The position numbers and the translations under genes were made by a program. Positions 9,630 through 17,946 of a DNA stretch of 64,000 bases are shown here, piece after piece. How positions within the stretch are numbered: the stretch's first letter is position 1; each line of letters opens with the position of its first letter. The stretch spans positions 7,711,001 through 7,775,000 of the forward strand of contig NZ_JADEXS020000001.1 of the NCBI RefSeq assembly GCF_015207005.2, in the 5' to 3' direction. This DNA is from Desmonostoc muscorum LEGE 12446 (GTDB taxonomy: Bacteria; Cyanobacteriota; Cyanobacteriia; Cyanobacteriales; Nostocaceae). Below the pieces are notes generated by a model. That model was not told where the DNA came from and made no database searches. It saw only the letters and a program-made list of their open reading frames with translations.

Positions 9630-10426
9630 TGAGCAGTCTCACTCGCTAGTTATGTAACCCATGTTTCTATAGTTTATCAATTCAGCATTCAGAATTCTGA
9701 TTCCTGTTTTCTAAAAAGTACTTACACTTACAATATTTTTCAACAAAACGGTATCTCAAGAGCGATCGCTTTCTTTACATCCCTCAAAGTTCTGTTTGCC
9801 CCTAGTTAGGACTTCCTTCGGTGTCAGACTAGCAGCAGCGGTATGGCAAAATCTTGAGTATCCTCTATGCCAGAGGCCGTTGTGGCAGCAGCGAATTTTT
9901 AGAAGATAGGAAAAAGTTATGTGTTAAAATCTTACAGCCGTTTATAACTTCGATCGCACTAGTATATGGGCAAGACTATTGAAAGCTTTAAGCAGTAAAA
10001 ATTTAGTAGCTGAAAACGCTATTATCGCAACGAACGAAATGTGGGAAAAGCTGTGAATCAGAATTCTGAAGGCAAGCAGTTAGGGAGTGAGAATCGTCAA
10101 TAATTCAAGACCACCGAATTTCAAATTTGCTGGAGAATTTCAAACTGTTGATTCATTCTCCACTCACTCAAGATTAATCTGAATTGTGACCGAATTTTAA
10201 ATTTTGGATTTTGGATTAAAAATTCAAAATTTAAAAAGGTTTCAAGCCCCTGAATTTATTCATGGCATAAATCTAAAATCCAAAATCTCAAATTTTAGAT
10301 TCAAGCCCCTGCATTAATGTATGGGGATAATCTAAAATCTAAAATCCAAAATCTAAAATTGAGTGACGAGTAATGTCTTGATTGTTTGTTGTTAAAATCA
10401 CATTGAATATTCTATAGATCCGAACG
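9630..10426. other. Intergenic region with dispersed repeats
   Basis: Beyond the 41-bp repeat copy I see no credible gene. At 10190-10360 there are copies of the AATCTAAAATCCAAAATCT word and two related small foldbacks, AAGCCCCTGAATTTATTCAT at 10244-10263 and AAGCCCCTGCATTAATGTAT at 10303-10322; the latter ends ATGGGG, which can pair with CCCCT. A third relative, inverted, lies at 27521-27545. Confidence 0.5.
9726..9766. repeat. 41-bp direct repeat, right copy
   Basis: Matches 8819-8859 with a single C/T difference. The six bases before it (ACTTAC at 9720-9725) are an extra short duplication of its own first bases. Confidence 0.9.
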
Positions 10427-11080
10427 ATGAGTAGTATAAATTTTAATCCGATTCCCGAAATTTCAGTCATATTAAGTACATATAACCGAGAAAATTATTT
10501 AAATAATTGCATCGATAGTGTGATTAATCAAACCTTTAAGGATTGGGAACTCATCGTAGTTGATGATGGAAGCCAAGATAACACTTTTACTGTTGTCAAT
10601 CCTTATTTGCAAAAATTTAATAATGTCCGTTATCTCAAACACCAAAATCGCAAAGCTGCTTATGGGCGAAATGCTGGTATTCAAGCATCATTCGGCAACT
10701 ACATCACATTCATAGATAGCGATGACACATACAAAACAAATCATCTAGAGTCACGGTTTGAATATATGAGAGCTAATCCTGAAATTGATTTAATTGAAGG
10801 CGGATACGAAATCGAAGAAGAGTTTTTCGTTGCTGATTATTTTAAACCAGGTGAAAAAATTAGCATTCGAGAATGTGTTGTAGGCGGGACATTTTTTGGC
10901 AAAAGAAAAGTATTTTGGGAGTTGAAAGGATTTAATAATATTCATTATGGAGAAGATGCAGATTTGTGGTCTCGCGCCGAAAAAATATTTAAAACTCAAA
11001 GAATAAAAGAGCCAGAATCTTATGTTTATACTAGATCGGAAACTAGTACTACCAAGATTTTTATGGATAATATCTCCTAA
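10427..11080 (+). CDS. Family 2 glycosyltransferase
   Basis: 217 aa. It starts with the GT-A fold: EISVILSTYNRENYLNNCID, then WELIVVDDGSQDNT (nucleotide binding), GRNAGIQASFGNYITFIDSDD (the DxD metal site as DSDD at about residue 98). The C-terminal part (GGTFFGKRKVFWELKGF, YGEDADLWSRAEK) has the ED acceptor/catalytic motif. GT2 enzymes build surface polysaccharides or glycolipids; substrate unknown. It is soluble, with no membrane anchor seen. It is 19 bp upstream of a sugar-binding lipoprotein gene and probably co-transcribed with it. Confidence 0.88.
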   Translation: MSSINFNPIPEISVILSTYNRENYLNNCIDSVINQTFKDWELIVVDDGSQDNTFTVVNPYLQKFNNVRYLKHQNRKAAYGRNAGIQASFGNYITFIDSDDTYKTNHLESRFEYMRANPEIDLIEGGYEIEEEFFVADYFKPGEKISIRECVVGGTFFGKRKVFWELKGFNNIHYGEDADLWSRAEKIFKTQRIKEPESYVYTRSETSTTKIFMDNIS

Positions 11081-11099
11081 ACTTGCATAAATACTTGGT

Positions 11100-12431
11100 A
11101 TGAAAATCACCTTTTCTCTATTTCCAATAAAAAATATATTTCTTCAGCATACTAGCTATAAATGGCAAACCTCATTTTTAGGAATTGTCCTGAGTTTATG
11201 TCTATTATTTTTATCTAGTTGTCAAAGTGCAACACCAAAAGACAACGGTGCAATTCATCTAACACTTTGGCAAAGTATTAATCCACCTCCTCATCGGGAT
11301 CTATTTAATAAATTAGTAGATAAATTTAATCGGACTCATCCTGACATTTATGTAGATTCTATCTATGTCGGAGGAGACGGAGTATTACCGAAAATATTGA
11401 TATCTGTTATTGGCAATGCGGCTCCAGATATATTGTCATTCTCCCCACAAATGACAGGTCAGTTTGCACAACTAGAAGCAATTCAACCTCTGGAAAATTG
11501 GCTCTCCAAATTGCCACAAAAGTCGGAAATTTTTCCTAGTTTATTTGAGGAATTGGAATTTGACGGTCACATTTGGTCAGTTCCTTTGACTACTGCTAAT
11601 ATGGGCATTTTTTACCGTCCTAAACTTTTCCAAGCAGCAGGAGTTACGCAAATGCCTAAGACTTGGGAAGAATTGAGGGAAGTTGCTAAAAAATTAACTA
11701 TAGATCGCAATGGTGATAATCGACCGGAACAGTATGGAATTTTATTGCCTCTAGGAAAGGGAGAATGGACTGTCTTTAGTTGGTTCCCCTTTTTATTAGG
11801 TGCGAAAGGAGAAATTGTCACCAATAATCGCCCAAATTTGATGAATCCGGGAGCGATCGCCGCGTTAAAATTCTGGCAAGATTTATTAAAAGATGGTTCA
11901 GCAACTCTTTCTCCCCCAGAACGAGGTTATGAGGAAGACGCTTTTCTTTCAGGTCGTGTGGCCATGCAAATCACAGGCCCCTGGACTTTGATTATGAAGT
12001 CCAATGTTGATTTCCAAGTATTTCCCATACCTGGAAACCTCCAGCAAGCCTCAGTCAAAGGCACTGGAAATTTGTTTTTGATGAAAACTACACCCGCAAA
12101 AGAACAAGCCGCACTCAAATTTTTTGAGTATGTTTTGAGTGAAGAATTCCAAACAGAATGGAGTATTGGAGCGGGTTTTTTACCAACAAACATAAAATCA
12201 GCCAATAGTCAAACTTATCAAGAATTTCTGAAGCAAAAACCTATTTTGAAAATTTTTCTTGACCAAATGTCTGTATCAGGCTATAGACCAAATCTTCCTG
12301 GTTATAGTCGTTTGTCTGATGCTCTGGGTAGAGCGATCGAAGCTACCATGCTCGGTGCGTCTCCAGAAACAGCACTTCAAAAAGCCCAAACCAACCTTGA
12401 CTCAATTTGGGATTCCCTACAACCTAGATGA
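11100..12431 (+). CDS. ABC transporter extracellular sugar-binding lipoprotein
   Basis: 443 aa family 1 extracellular solute-binding protein. A hydrophobic segment (LGIVLSLCLLFLSSCQS) ends in the lipobox LSSC, so the mature protein is probably anchored by a lipidated Cys near residue 42. The body has family features: HLTLWQSINPPPHRDLFNKL, FNRTHPDIYVD, PDILSFSPQMTGQFAQL, GRVAMQITGPWTLIM, FLPTNI. These proteins deliver oligosaccharides or polyols to an inner-membrane ABC permease; no permease or ATPase gene is adjacent, so partners are elsewhere. Its TGA overlaps the ATG of the LD-carboxypeptidase gene, indicating translational coupling. Confidence 0.9.
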   Translation: MKITFSLFPIKNIFLQHTSYKWQTSFLGIVLSLCLLFLSSCQSATPKDNGAIHLTLWQSINPPPHRDLFNKLVDKFNRTHPDIYVDSIYVGGDGVLPKILISVIGNAAPDILSFSPQMTGQFAQLEAIQPLENWLSKLPQKSEIFPSLFEELEFDGHIWSVPLTTANMGIFYRPKLFQAAGVTQMPKTWEELREVAKKLTIDRNGDNRPEQYGILLPLGKGEWTVFSWFPFLLGAKGEIVTNNRPNLMNPGAIAALKFWQDLLKDGSATLSPPERGYEEDAFLSGRVAMQITGPWTLIMKSNVDFQVFPIPGNLQQASVKGTGNLFLMKTTPAKEQAALKFFEYVLSEEFQTEWSIGAGFLPTNIKSANSQTYQEFLKQKPILKIFLDQMSVSGYRPNLPGYSRLSDALGRAIEATMLGASPETALQKAQTNLDSIWDSLQPR

Positions 12432-13327
12432 AATCTAAAATCCTGCCAGCACCCCTGAAACCTGGTGACTTGTTACGAGTCATTGCTCCTAGCGGTGCTT
12501 TACGAGAATTTGAGGCATTTGAGCGCAGTATAGAAATTTGGCGATCGCGCGGCTACCAAGTTGAAATTAGCCCTAAGGTGGATGACAAATGGGGATATTT
12601 AGCAAGCACCGATGAAAACCGCCGCAACCAGCTAGCAGCCGCATGGCAAGACCCAGATTGTCGCGGTATCCTCTGCGCCAGAGGTGGTTTCGGTAGCACC
12701 CGCATCTTAGAAAATTGGCATTGGCAACAAAACTCAGAATTTCCCAAGTGGTTGATTGGCTTTTCTGACATCACCGCCCTGTTGTGGAGTCTTTATAACG
12801 TGGGAATTTCCAGCGTTCATGGCCCTGTGCTGACAACCCTTGTTGATGAGCCAGATTGGTCAATCGAGCGATTGTTTAATTGGGTAGAAGGTCGTTCTGT
12901 GGCTTCTATTAAAGGTTGTGGTTGGGGTGGTCGAATTGCAACTGGCATTTTGTTACCAGGAAACTTGACAGTAGCAACTCATCTTTTAAGTACACCAATC
13001 CAACCAAATTTTGATGGTGTAATTTTGGCACTGGAGGATGTTACAGAAGCACCCTACCGCATCGATAGAATGCTTACACAGTGGCGTTTAAGTGGTGTTT
13101 TGGCAAAAGTTCGCGGCATTGCTTTGGGTGGTTTTACTCGTTGTGAAGCCCCGCCAAACGTGCCTAGCTTTAGTGTAGAAGAAGTATTGCGCGATCGCTT
13201 GGGTGATTTGGGGATTCCTGTTGTCTCTGATTTGCCTTTTGGTCACAATAGCCCGAATGCAGCCTTACCAGTGGGTGTAGAAGCAACTTTAGATGCGGAT
13301 GCAGGGACTTTGGTTATCAATAATTGA
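12428..13327 (+). CDS. LD-carboxypeptidase (peptidase family S66, LdcA/MccF-like)
   Basis: 299 aa. The family cleaves the L,D-bond of peptidoglycan tetrapeptides during murein recycling, or microcin-like amides. PLKPGDLLRVIAPSGAL opens the N-terminal Rossmann-like part, and CARGGFGSTRIL precedes the nucleophile motif LIGFSDITALLW. The catalytic Glu lies in ALEDVTEAPYRIDRML and the His in DLPFGHNSPNAALPVG, so the Ser-Glu-His triad is complete. No signal peptide, so it is cytoplasmic. It overlaps the preceding lipoprotein gene by 4 bp (ATGA). The partner genes suggest a shared cell-envelope theme, which is inference. Confidence 0.9.
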   Translation: MKSKILPAPLKPGDLLRVIAPSGALREFEAFERSIEIWRSRGYQVEISPKVDDKWGYLASTDENRRNQLAAAWQDPDCRGILCARGGFGSTRILENWHWQQNSEFPKWLIGFSDITALLWSLYNVGISSVHGPVLTTLVDEPDWSIERLFNWVEGRSVASIKGCGWGGRIATGILLPGNLTVATHLLSTPIQPNFDGVILALEDVTEAPYRIDRMLTQWRLSGVLAKVRGIALGGFTRCEAPPNVPSFSVEEVLRDRLGDLGIPVVSDLPFGHNSPNAALPVGVEATLDADAGTLVINN

Positions 13328-13445
13328 CTGTAAAAATTTCACCATTGCTCATTTTTACACAGACAAAAAACAAAAAGGCATTGTTACAATTAAATTCAAT
13401 TTAACAAAGTATGTTCAGTTTAATTCCCCTGCCTCTACAGGCAGA

Positions 13446-13483
13446 ACGTTTTGTGTCGGGGTTAAATCCCCGTTACAAAACGT
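13446..13483. terminator. Perfect bipartite hairpin between convergent genes
   Basis: ACGTTTTGT (13446-13454) pairs with ACAAAACGT (13475-13483) and inside it CGGGG (13457-13461) pairs with CCCCG (13468-13472), with symmetric 2-nt spacers and a TTAAAT loop. It lies between the convergent LD-carboxypeptidase and methyltransferase genes, so it may end transcription from either side. It could equally be a copy of a dispersed palindromic repeat. Confidence 0.55.
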
Positions 13484-13516
13484 AATTACGAATTACGAAT
13501 TACGAATTACGAATTA
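13484..13516. repeat. ATTACGA heptanucleotide repeat
   Basis: Four and a half perfect copies of a 7-bp unit AATTACG lie just before the methyltransferase stop codon. STRR class. Confidence 0.85.
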
Positions 13517-13518
13517 TT

Positions 13519-14262
13519 TTAACTCCATTTATGGTAACAACGAGCTGTCATCTCGTAAGGGTGAAAAACTTCTAAGAAGTTGGTCTGAATTGTTTGGAAG
13601 AAGGTCTTTACTACTTCTGGATCATCCATGTGCAAAGGATGCTGTTGATTAATACCTTTATAGAAACACCAGTTGAGAATCACTTTGCCCTCAGGTTTGA
13701 GAATTTCATGGAACCGTAGCAGCTGCTGACTGGGGTCTGGCAAATGTTCTAAAACGTCAAAACAAATAATTGTATCAAAAGTCTCTTCAACGGGTATTTC
13801 CTCAGAAAAAGTGATTTTATTACTCAACCCTAACTGTTCAGATCGATAACGGGCAAAATCACGACTAATAGGATTAATATCACAGTAAAACACTTGCTCA
13901 ACTTGAGGGCAAAGGGCAGCAGCAATTGTGTGAGTTCCAATGCCACCACCAAAATCTAATACCCGACCTTGAGCATGATCTGCAATCAATAGCAGTGTTT
14001 TTTCAATATAGTCATACTCTGCTAAATGCCACGATCCTAAATCAAATAAGTAAACCTCTTTTACCTTCTCACGATAAAAAGCTGCTGCTTGTTCCCAATC
14101 AAAATCCTTATGACCTAACTCAGCCATTTGTTGCTCACCAGCCTTTAACTTCAACTCTAGTGTTTCGGAATCTAAATCCAAAAATCGCTGTAGATGTTGC
14201 TTCAAGTTAAATGAATCTGTCCAATGGCTACTTAAAAAAGATGGAACTGGTATTTTACTCAT
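13519..14262 (-). CDS. Class I SAM-dependent methyltransferase
   Basis: 247 aa. The SAM-binding motif I is GRVLDFGGGIGTHTIAAAL (about residues 99-117), followed by VEQVFYCDINP (motif with acidic ribose ligand) and DTIICFDVLEHLPDPSQQLL (post-motif I/II with VLEHL typical of Methyltransf_11/12). The first about 80 residues form a lead-in helical region. Its ATG overlaps the stop of the upstream glycosyltransferase (ATGA at 14259-14262), so the two are translationally coupled and may modify the same product, for example a glycosylated lipid or pigment; that is inference. A truncated second copy of its N-terminus lies upstream of the glycosyltransferase. Confidence 0.87.
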   Translation of the reverse strand: MSKIPVPSFLSSHWTDSFNLKQHLQRFLDLDSETLELKLKAGEQQMAELGHKDFDWEQAAAFYREKVKEVYLFDLGSWHLAEYDYIEKTLLLIADHAQGRVLDFGGGIGTHTIAAALCPQVEQVFYCDINPISRDFARYRSEQLGLSNKITFSEEIPVEETFDTIICFDVLEHLPDPSQQLLRFHEILKPEGKVILNWCFYKGINQQHPLHMDDPEVVKTFFQTIQTNFLEVFHPYEMTARCYHKWS

Positions 14263-15590
14263 AATTTGTATTTATTTTTGTCAAAAATCTTAGTTTGATG
14301 AACTGATACAATCTCATTAATCACCGGCTTATTTGTCGATATTGCCTGTTCAATAATATCAACGGCACGGGGAACTCCTCCTGCTTGGCGAATTGCGCTT
14401 TGCAACCTGACAGCATTTTGTTTGTAAGATTCTTGGGTCAGTACTTTTTGAATAGCTTGACGCAACCTACTAATATTTAAACGTGAAGTGGTAATCAGTT
14501 GCCCCGCACCAGTCCAAACAATACGTGCTGCTACACCTAGTTGATCATTAGTAATAGGAATAGCAACCAAAGGCACACCGTTAGAAAGTGATTCCATTGT
14601 CGTATTCATTCCAGCATGGGTAATAGTCAAGCTGGCTTTTTGTAGCAATTCTAGTTGTGGCGCATATTTAACAACTAACGGTTTTCCTGGTAGGTTTGGC
14701 AGGGCTTCCGGTTCAAGTCCACCACCAAGAGAAATGACCAGTTGAGCATCTAAATCAACACAAGCTTCAGCAATCTGGTAAAAAATATGCTGTAGCCGAT
14801 TTTGTAATGTCCCCATTGAAGCATAAATTAGGGGTTGGCCATTCAACTTCTCAAACGGAAAATCTACCGCTTTCCTGGCTGCGGAGTCCGAGTGAGGACC
14901 TGTAAAGTGGAGTATGTCTGCCAATTCACGTCTTGGGTATTCAAACTCTGGGGGTTGTTGACTAATGATTGCTAACTTGGAAACAGAGTAATAGTCATTG
15001 ATATTAGAGCAGGGAGGCAAATTCCACTGACGGCGATACTGGGAAACTATATTCCGAATAGGTTTCGAGAACGCATTTAGGACAGCATAACCAGCACGGT
15101 TACGTAGCCGTGCCCACCAGTCTGGATTATACTTCCAGGTTGTGAAGTATGGAGGAATAGAGTCTTCAAAACCGTTTACTAATGCAGAACAGGCTGTAAC
15201 AAATGGGATGTTAAGAAAGTCTGCTAAAGTGCTGCCTCCAAATATACCTTCATCGAATACAAGGGCTTCTATACCAGCTTCTTTAATAACTAATGGCGCA
15301 TCCTGCAAAAAGAAAGTTGTTGTTTTTACAGATAAATTGGTAGTGTATTGTAATGCTGCCAAGCCACTGAGTTCTCCTAGCCGTTCATGTAATTTTGCCA
15401 TTGCTCCCGGAGGATATTCAGAGGCAGATATGGCGCGAAATTCTAAACCAGCAGCCCTGACATTAGGTTCGGCATCGGCCATGCCCAAATACGTGACGCG
15501 ATGACCACGCCTTAGTAGTTCACGCCCTAAAGCGGTCATGGTGTTGAGGTGACCAGTTGCGGCAGGGCAGATAGCACCGAAATGAGTCAT
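14259..15590 (-). CDS. UGT/MGT-type glycosyltransferase (CrtX-like)
   Basis: 443 aa from the ATG at 15590 (MTHFGAICPAATGHLNTMTA). An in-frame GTG at 15608 exists but lacks a ribosome binding site. GT-B fold of family GT1: the N-terminal domain starts with the acceptor-site GHLN, and the C-terminal donor site reads YASMGTLQNRLQHIF, then KYAPQLELLQKASLTITHAG and MNTTMESLSNGVPLVAIPIT with the usual H-x-G...E/D...G-x-P. Bacterial relatives glucosylate carotenoids (zeaxanthin), macrolides or lipids. The ATG overlaps the stop codon of the small methyltransferase remnant (15587-15742). Confidence 0.85.
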   Translation of the reverse strand: MTHFGAICPAATGHLNTMTALGRELLRRGHRVTYLGMADAEPNVRAAGLEFRAISASEYPPGAMAKLHERLGELSGLAALQYTTNLSVKTTTFFLQDAPLVIKEAGIEALVFDEGIFGGSTLADFLNIPFVTACSALVNGFEDSIPPYFTTWKYNPDWWARLRNRAGYAVLNAFSKPIRNIVSQYRRQWNLPPCSNINDYYSVSKLAIISQQPPEFEYPRRELADILHFTGPHSDSAARKAVDFPFEKLNGQPLIYASMGTLQNRLQHIFYQIAEACVDLDAQLVISLGGGLEPEALPNLPGKPLVVKYAPQLELLQKASLTITHAGMNTTMESLSNGVPLVAIPITNDQLGVAARIVWTGAGQLITTSRLNISRLRQAIQKVLTQESYKQNAVRLQSAIRQAGGVPRAVDIIEQAISTNKPVINEIVSVHQTKIFDKNKYKL

Positions 15591-15742
15591 ACAATGTATA
15601 GACTCCACACATTATATTTGTCGGCTAACCACGCCACGAGGATTTCTGAATCTAAATGGAAAAATTCTTGTAGATGTTGCTTGAAGCTCAATGAATTTTC
15701 CAAATAGCTGCCTAAACAAGGCCACCTCAGCAATCTTACCAT
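15587..15742 (-). pseudogene. Truncated copy of the methyltransferase N-terminus (51 codons)
   Basis: Reading from ATG at 15742 gives a 51-codon ORF that includes CLGSYLENSLSFKQHLQEFF and HLDSEIL. It aligns with residues 9-36 of the intact methyltransferase downstream (SFLSSHWTDSFNLKQHLQRF, LDLDSETL). After that the homology ends and the frame runs to a TGA that overlaps the ATG of the glycosyltransferase (ATGA). So a second methyltransferase gene, or a partial duplication, has been cut down here. The surviving short ORF could act as a leader peptide coupled to the glycosyltransferase; that is inference. Confidence 0.75.
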
Positions 15743-16073
15743 AAGTGCTTTTGTCTAAATTAAACCAAACTTGCTGATTATACTATACAAACCATGTTAT
15801 TCTACTTAAGTTGGTTTACTGGTAATAATTCAATTGCCAATTGAGTAAGTAGGCGGCAAAATTGACGAGTATGTAATCAAAAATCATTAGACTCGTTCGA
15901 GTGAAATTTAAGTACTAAAGCACTAAAGAGAAAATTTTGAGTCATTTATTTTTATTGATCTTTAGTGAAAGTTTAAGTATTCTTAAGAATTCTACAATTT
16001 TTTTACCCATTGAAGTATTTGTTTGATTTATGTGTTATTCAATAATATTTCATATTAATATTACCTATAATTT
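15743..16073. other. Intergenic region
   Basis: AT-rich, 330 bp, between divergent genes. No ORF or repeat stands out; it should contain promoters for the glycosyltransferase and the membrane-protein gene. Confidence 0.5.
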
Positions 16074-16694
16074 ATGAATATTTATCGTTCTATATTTTGG
16101 CTTAATGGTTTATGTTTATTACTGGTTTTTGCTTTGATTGCTCATGCCAAACTATTTAATTCATCAGTAGGAGGTTTATTTTTGCCGCCTCCTTCTCCAG
16201 AATATCCCAGTGCAGGTTTATTAACACATAGTTTTCAATTACTATGTTGTGTACCACCGTTAGTTTGTGCTTTTAGCTTGGGATTACTCAAAAAAATTTC
16301 CCCTCGTAATCAAAATAATAAATTTATTTTTTATTCGTCTTTATTAACAACAGGTTTTCTGCTCAACGAAATTTATCGAATTCATATAATTTTCTTGCAA
16401 GTTGGTATTCCTAAATTAGTAACTATCTGTTTCTACGCTATTATTGCCATATCATATGGGTTAGCTTGTTGGCGACAAATAAAATCAACACCATACTTCT
16501 TACTCACAATTGGGATAAGTTTATTGTTCATTGCTATTGCAGTTGACTCATTACACTTAAACGGTAATGCAATTCCCAGTTTGCTAGAGGGAATACCCAA
16601 GTTATTTAGCGGTATAAATGTTGCACTTTATTTTTGGGTTATTTGTTATGAGGAGGTACTAAATTCCCTGAAAACAGCGAACAGTTATCAGTGA
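16074..16694 (+). CDS. Membrane protein of unknown function
   Basis: 206 aa with about six hydrophobic segments: SIFWLNGLCLLLVFALIAHA, HSFQLLCCVPPLVCAFSLGL, FIFYSSLLTTGFLLNEIY, LVTICFYAIIAISYGLACW, YFLLTIGISLLFIAIAV and LFSGINVALYFWVICYEEVL. The region is AT-rich. I recognise no domain and propose no function. It stands alone, with a MITE starting 19 bp after its stop. Confidence 0.7.
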   Translation: MNIYRSIFWLNGLCLLLVFALIAHAKLFNSSVGGLFLPPPSPEYPSAGLLTHSFQLLCCVPPLVCAFSLGLLKKISPRNQNNKFIFYSSLLTTGFLLNEIYRIHIIFLQVGIPKLVTICFYAIIAISYGLACWRQIKSTPYFLLTIGISLLFIAIAVDSLHLNGNAIPSLLEGIPKLFSGINVALYFWVICYEEVLNSLKTANSYQ

Positions 16695-16712
16695 ACAGTT
16701 ATCAGATAATTG

Positions 16713-16844
16713 TAGTGGTCTGTCCCATTAATTTTGCTGGGTCAATTCATCGAAAACGTCTCTTCTTTTTCTTCTTTCTTCGTGTACTTCGCGCCTTTGC
16801 GGTTCGTTATTTTAACCCCTCAGAACTTATGGGACAGACCACTA
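16713..16844. mobile_element. 132-bp MITE with perfect 16-bp inverted ends and TA target
   Basis: TAGTGGTCTGTCCCAT at 16713-16728 is the exact reverse complement of ATGGGACAGACCACTA at 16829-16844. The terminal TA at each edge fits a TA target duplication as made by IS630/Tc1-type transposases. The interior is CT-rich and non-coding. Confidence 0.8.
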
Positions 16845-16901
16845 GCTTCCTAAAAATCAAATATGAGTCCCATAGCAAATTATGGAATATTTTGATAAAA
16901 A

Positions 16902-17642
16902 TCATGGAGAAATTCCACTTTGGCGGGGTGAATTTCTTTTCAAAGTACACAGACCAATTGCTGGGATAGCTCCCAGAATGATTGCTGTAAGTCCTTGTCC
17001 ACTCCAATACAAGATAAAATTACGGGTTGCTTCTGGAATGAAATTTTGCACAAGAAAAAGCAACCAAACCAAAATAGTAATTAATAAGAAAGAGATTGAA
17101 GGTAAAAAATTCCACCACCAAGCGCTTGCTGTATATCTTCTTAATACCAGCCATTGGCAAATCCCTAGCCAAATACCAGAAATAATATAAGCGATCGCAG
17201 ATAGAAATCCCAAAATAAAAGTCTGTTCAGGAGATAAAGTTTGATTTAACGATGAGGCAAAGGATGAAATGTAGTTAATCCAAGCTGTAGAAACACCGTT
17301 GGCAATTAACCAACCAACACTAGTAGCAAATATCCATTGCCAACCAGATAAATATCGGTAAAGGACAAGGGCTTGGTCTGCGGCGAAAATCAGCGCAAAC
17401 ACAATATTGCCCAGACCTCTGACCACAATGCTCCAGGTTTGCAGCTCTAGGGATAGGTTTTGGAGAATAATTTTCTCTAAAGCGATACTGGCAACGCCAC
17501 CGACAACCCATCCGATCAGCGTCATTAAGGTAAACTGAAAAAAGAACTTCTGTCGCTGCGATCGCGGAATCAAAAACTTTCCTGGGTTAGGCTCGTTATT
17601 AGCAGATGCAAGATGATCGGGACTGTTGGAGTCAGATTGCAT
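16902..17642 (-). CDS. Membrane protein of unknown function
   Basis: 246 aa from ATG at 17642 ([20 protein letters not shown]). The reading frame is open for a further 48 codons upstream, but that stretch is built from heptanucleotide repeats (repeated [11 protein letters not shown]), so the internal ATG is preferred. After a polar N-terminus of about 45 residues come hydrophobic segments: [94 protein letters not shown] and [16 protein letters not shown]. Repeated W-x-x-A/G-x-x-x-G patterns resemble cyanobacterial multi-pass proteins of unknown role. No function proposed. Confidence 0.72.
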   Translation of the reverse strand: MQSDSNSPDHLASANNEPNPGKFLIPRSQRQKFFFQFTLMTLIGWVVGGVASIALEKIILQNLSLELQTWSIVVRGLGNIVFALIFAADQALVLYRYLSGWQWIFATSVGWLIANGVSTAWINYISSFASSLNQTLSPEQTFILGFLSAIAYIISGIWLGICQWLVLRRYTASAWWWNFLPSISFLLITILVWLLFLVQNFIPEATRNFILYWSGQGLTAIILGAIPAIGLCTLKRNSPRQSGISP

Positions 17643-17644
17643 AG

Positions 17645-17876
17645 GGGGACTGGGGATTAGGGACTGGGGATTGGGGACTGGGGATTGGGGACTGGGGAGA
17701 TGAGGGAGATGAGAGAGACGCGGGGACGCGGGGACGCGGGGACGCAAAGAAAAACAAATGACAAATGCCCAATGCCCAATGCCCAATTCCCAATTCCCAA
17801 TTCAATATTGATTCCTGTTTTATCCTATTTCCCAGTCCCCAGTCCCCAGTCCCCAATCCCCACTCCCCTTTTATTC
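17645..17876. repeat. Dense cluster of short tandem repeats upstream of hemE
   Basis: Successive blocks of GGGGACT/GGGGATT, GGGGACGC (three units), TGCCCAA (three units), TTCCCAA and CCCCAGT. The G-rich blocks on the left and the C-rich blocks on the right can pair with each other. This separates the divergent 246-aa membrane protein gene and hemE. Confidence 0.85.
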
Positions 17877-17946
17877 TGAAAAAGCGTAATCCCAGAATGA
17901 TAAGCTAAACAGTGGCATAAAAAAGTGACTTAGGATGAAGTGATAA

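Noticed and set aside
8311..9766. Genomic island or prophage with att sites around the first toxin-antitoxin pair
   Set aside because: No integrase, no tRNA target, and the repeats enclose only two genes.
9960..10056. Possible gene remnant (LLKALSSKNLVAENAIIATN frame)
   Set aside because: Very short, no start, no recognised homologue; could be chance.
16691..16969. Plus-strand frame of 92 codons over the MITE at 16.7 kb
   Set aside because: Composed of MITE sequence and antisense of the next gene; no independent support.
17643..17786. N-terminal extension of the 246-aa membrane protein
   Set aside because: The extension is encoded by tandem heptanucleotide repeats and has low-complexity SPQSPVPNP sequence; ATG at 17642 is the better start.
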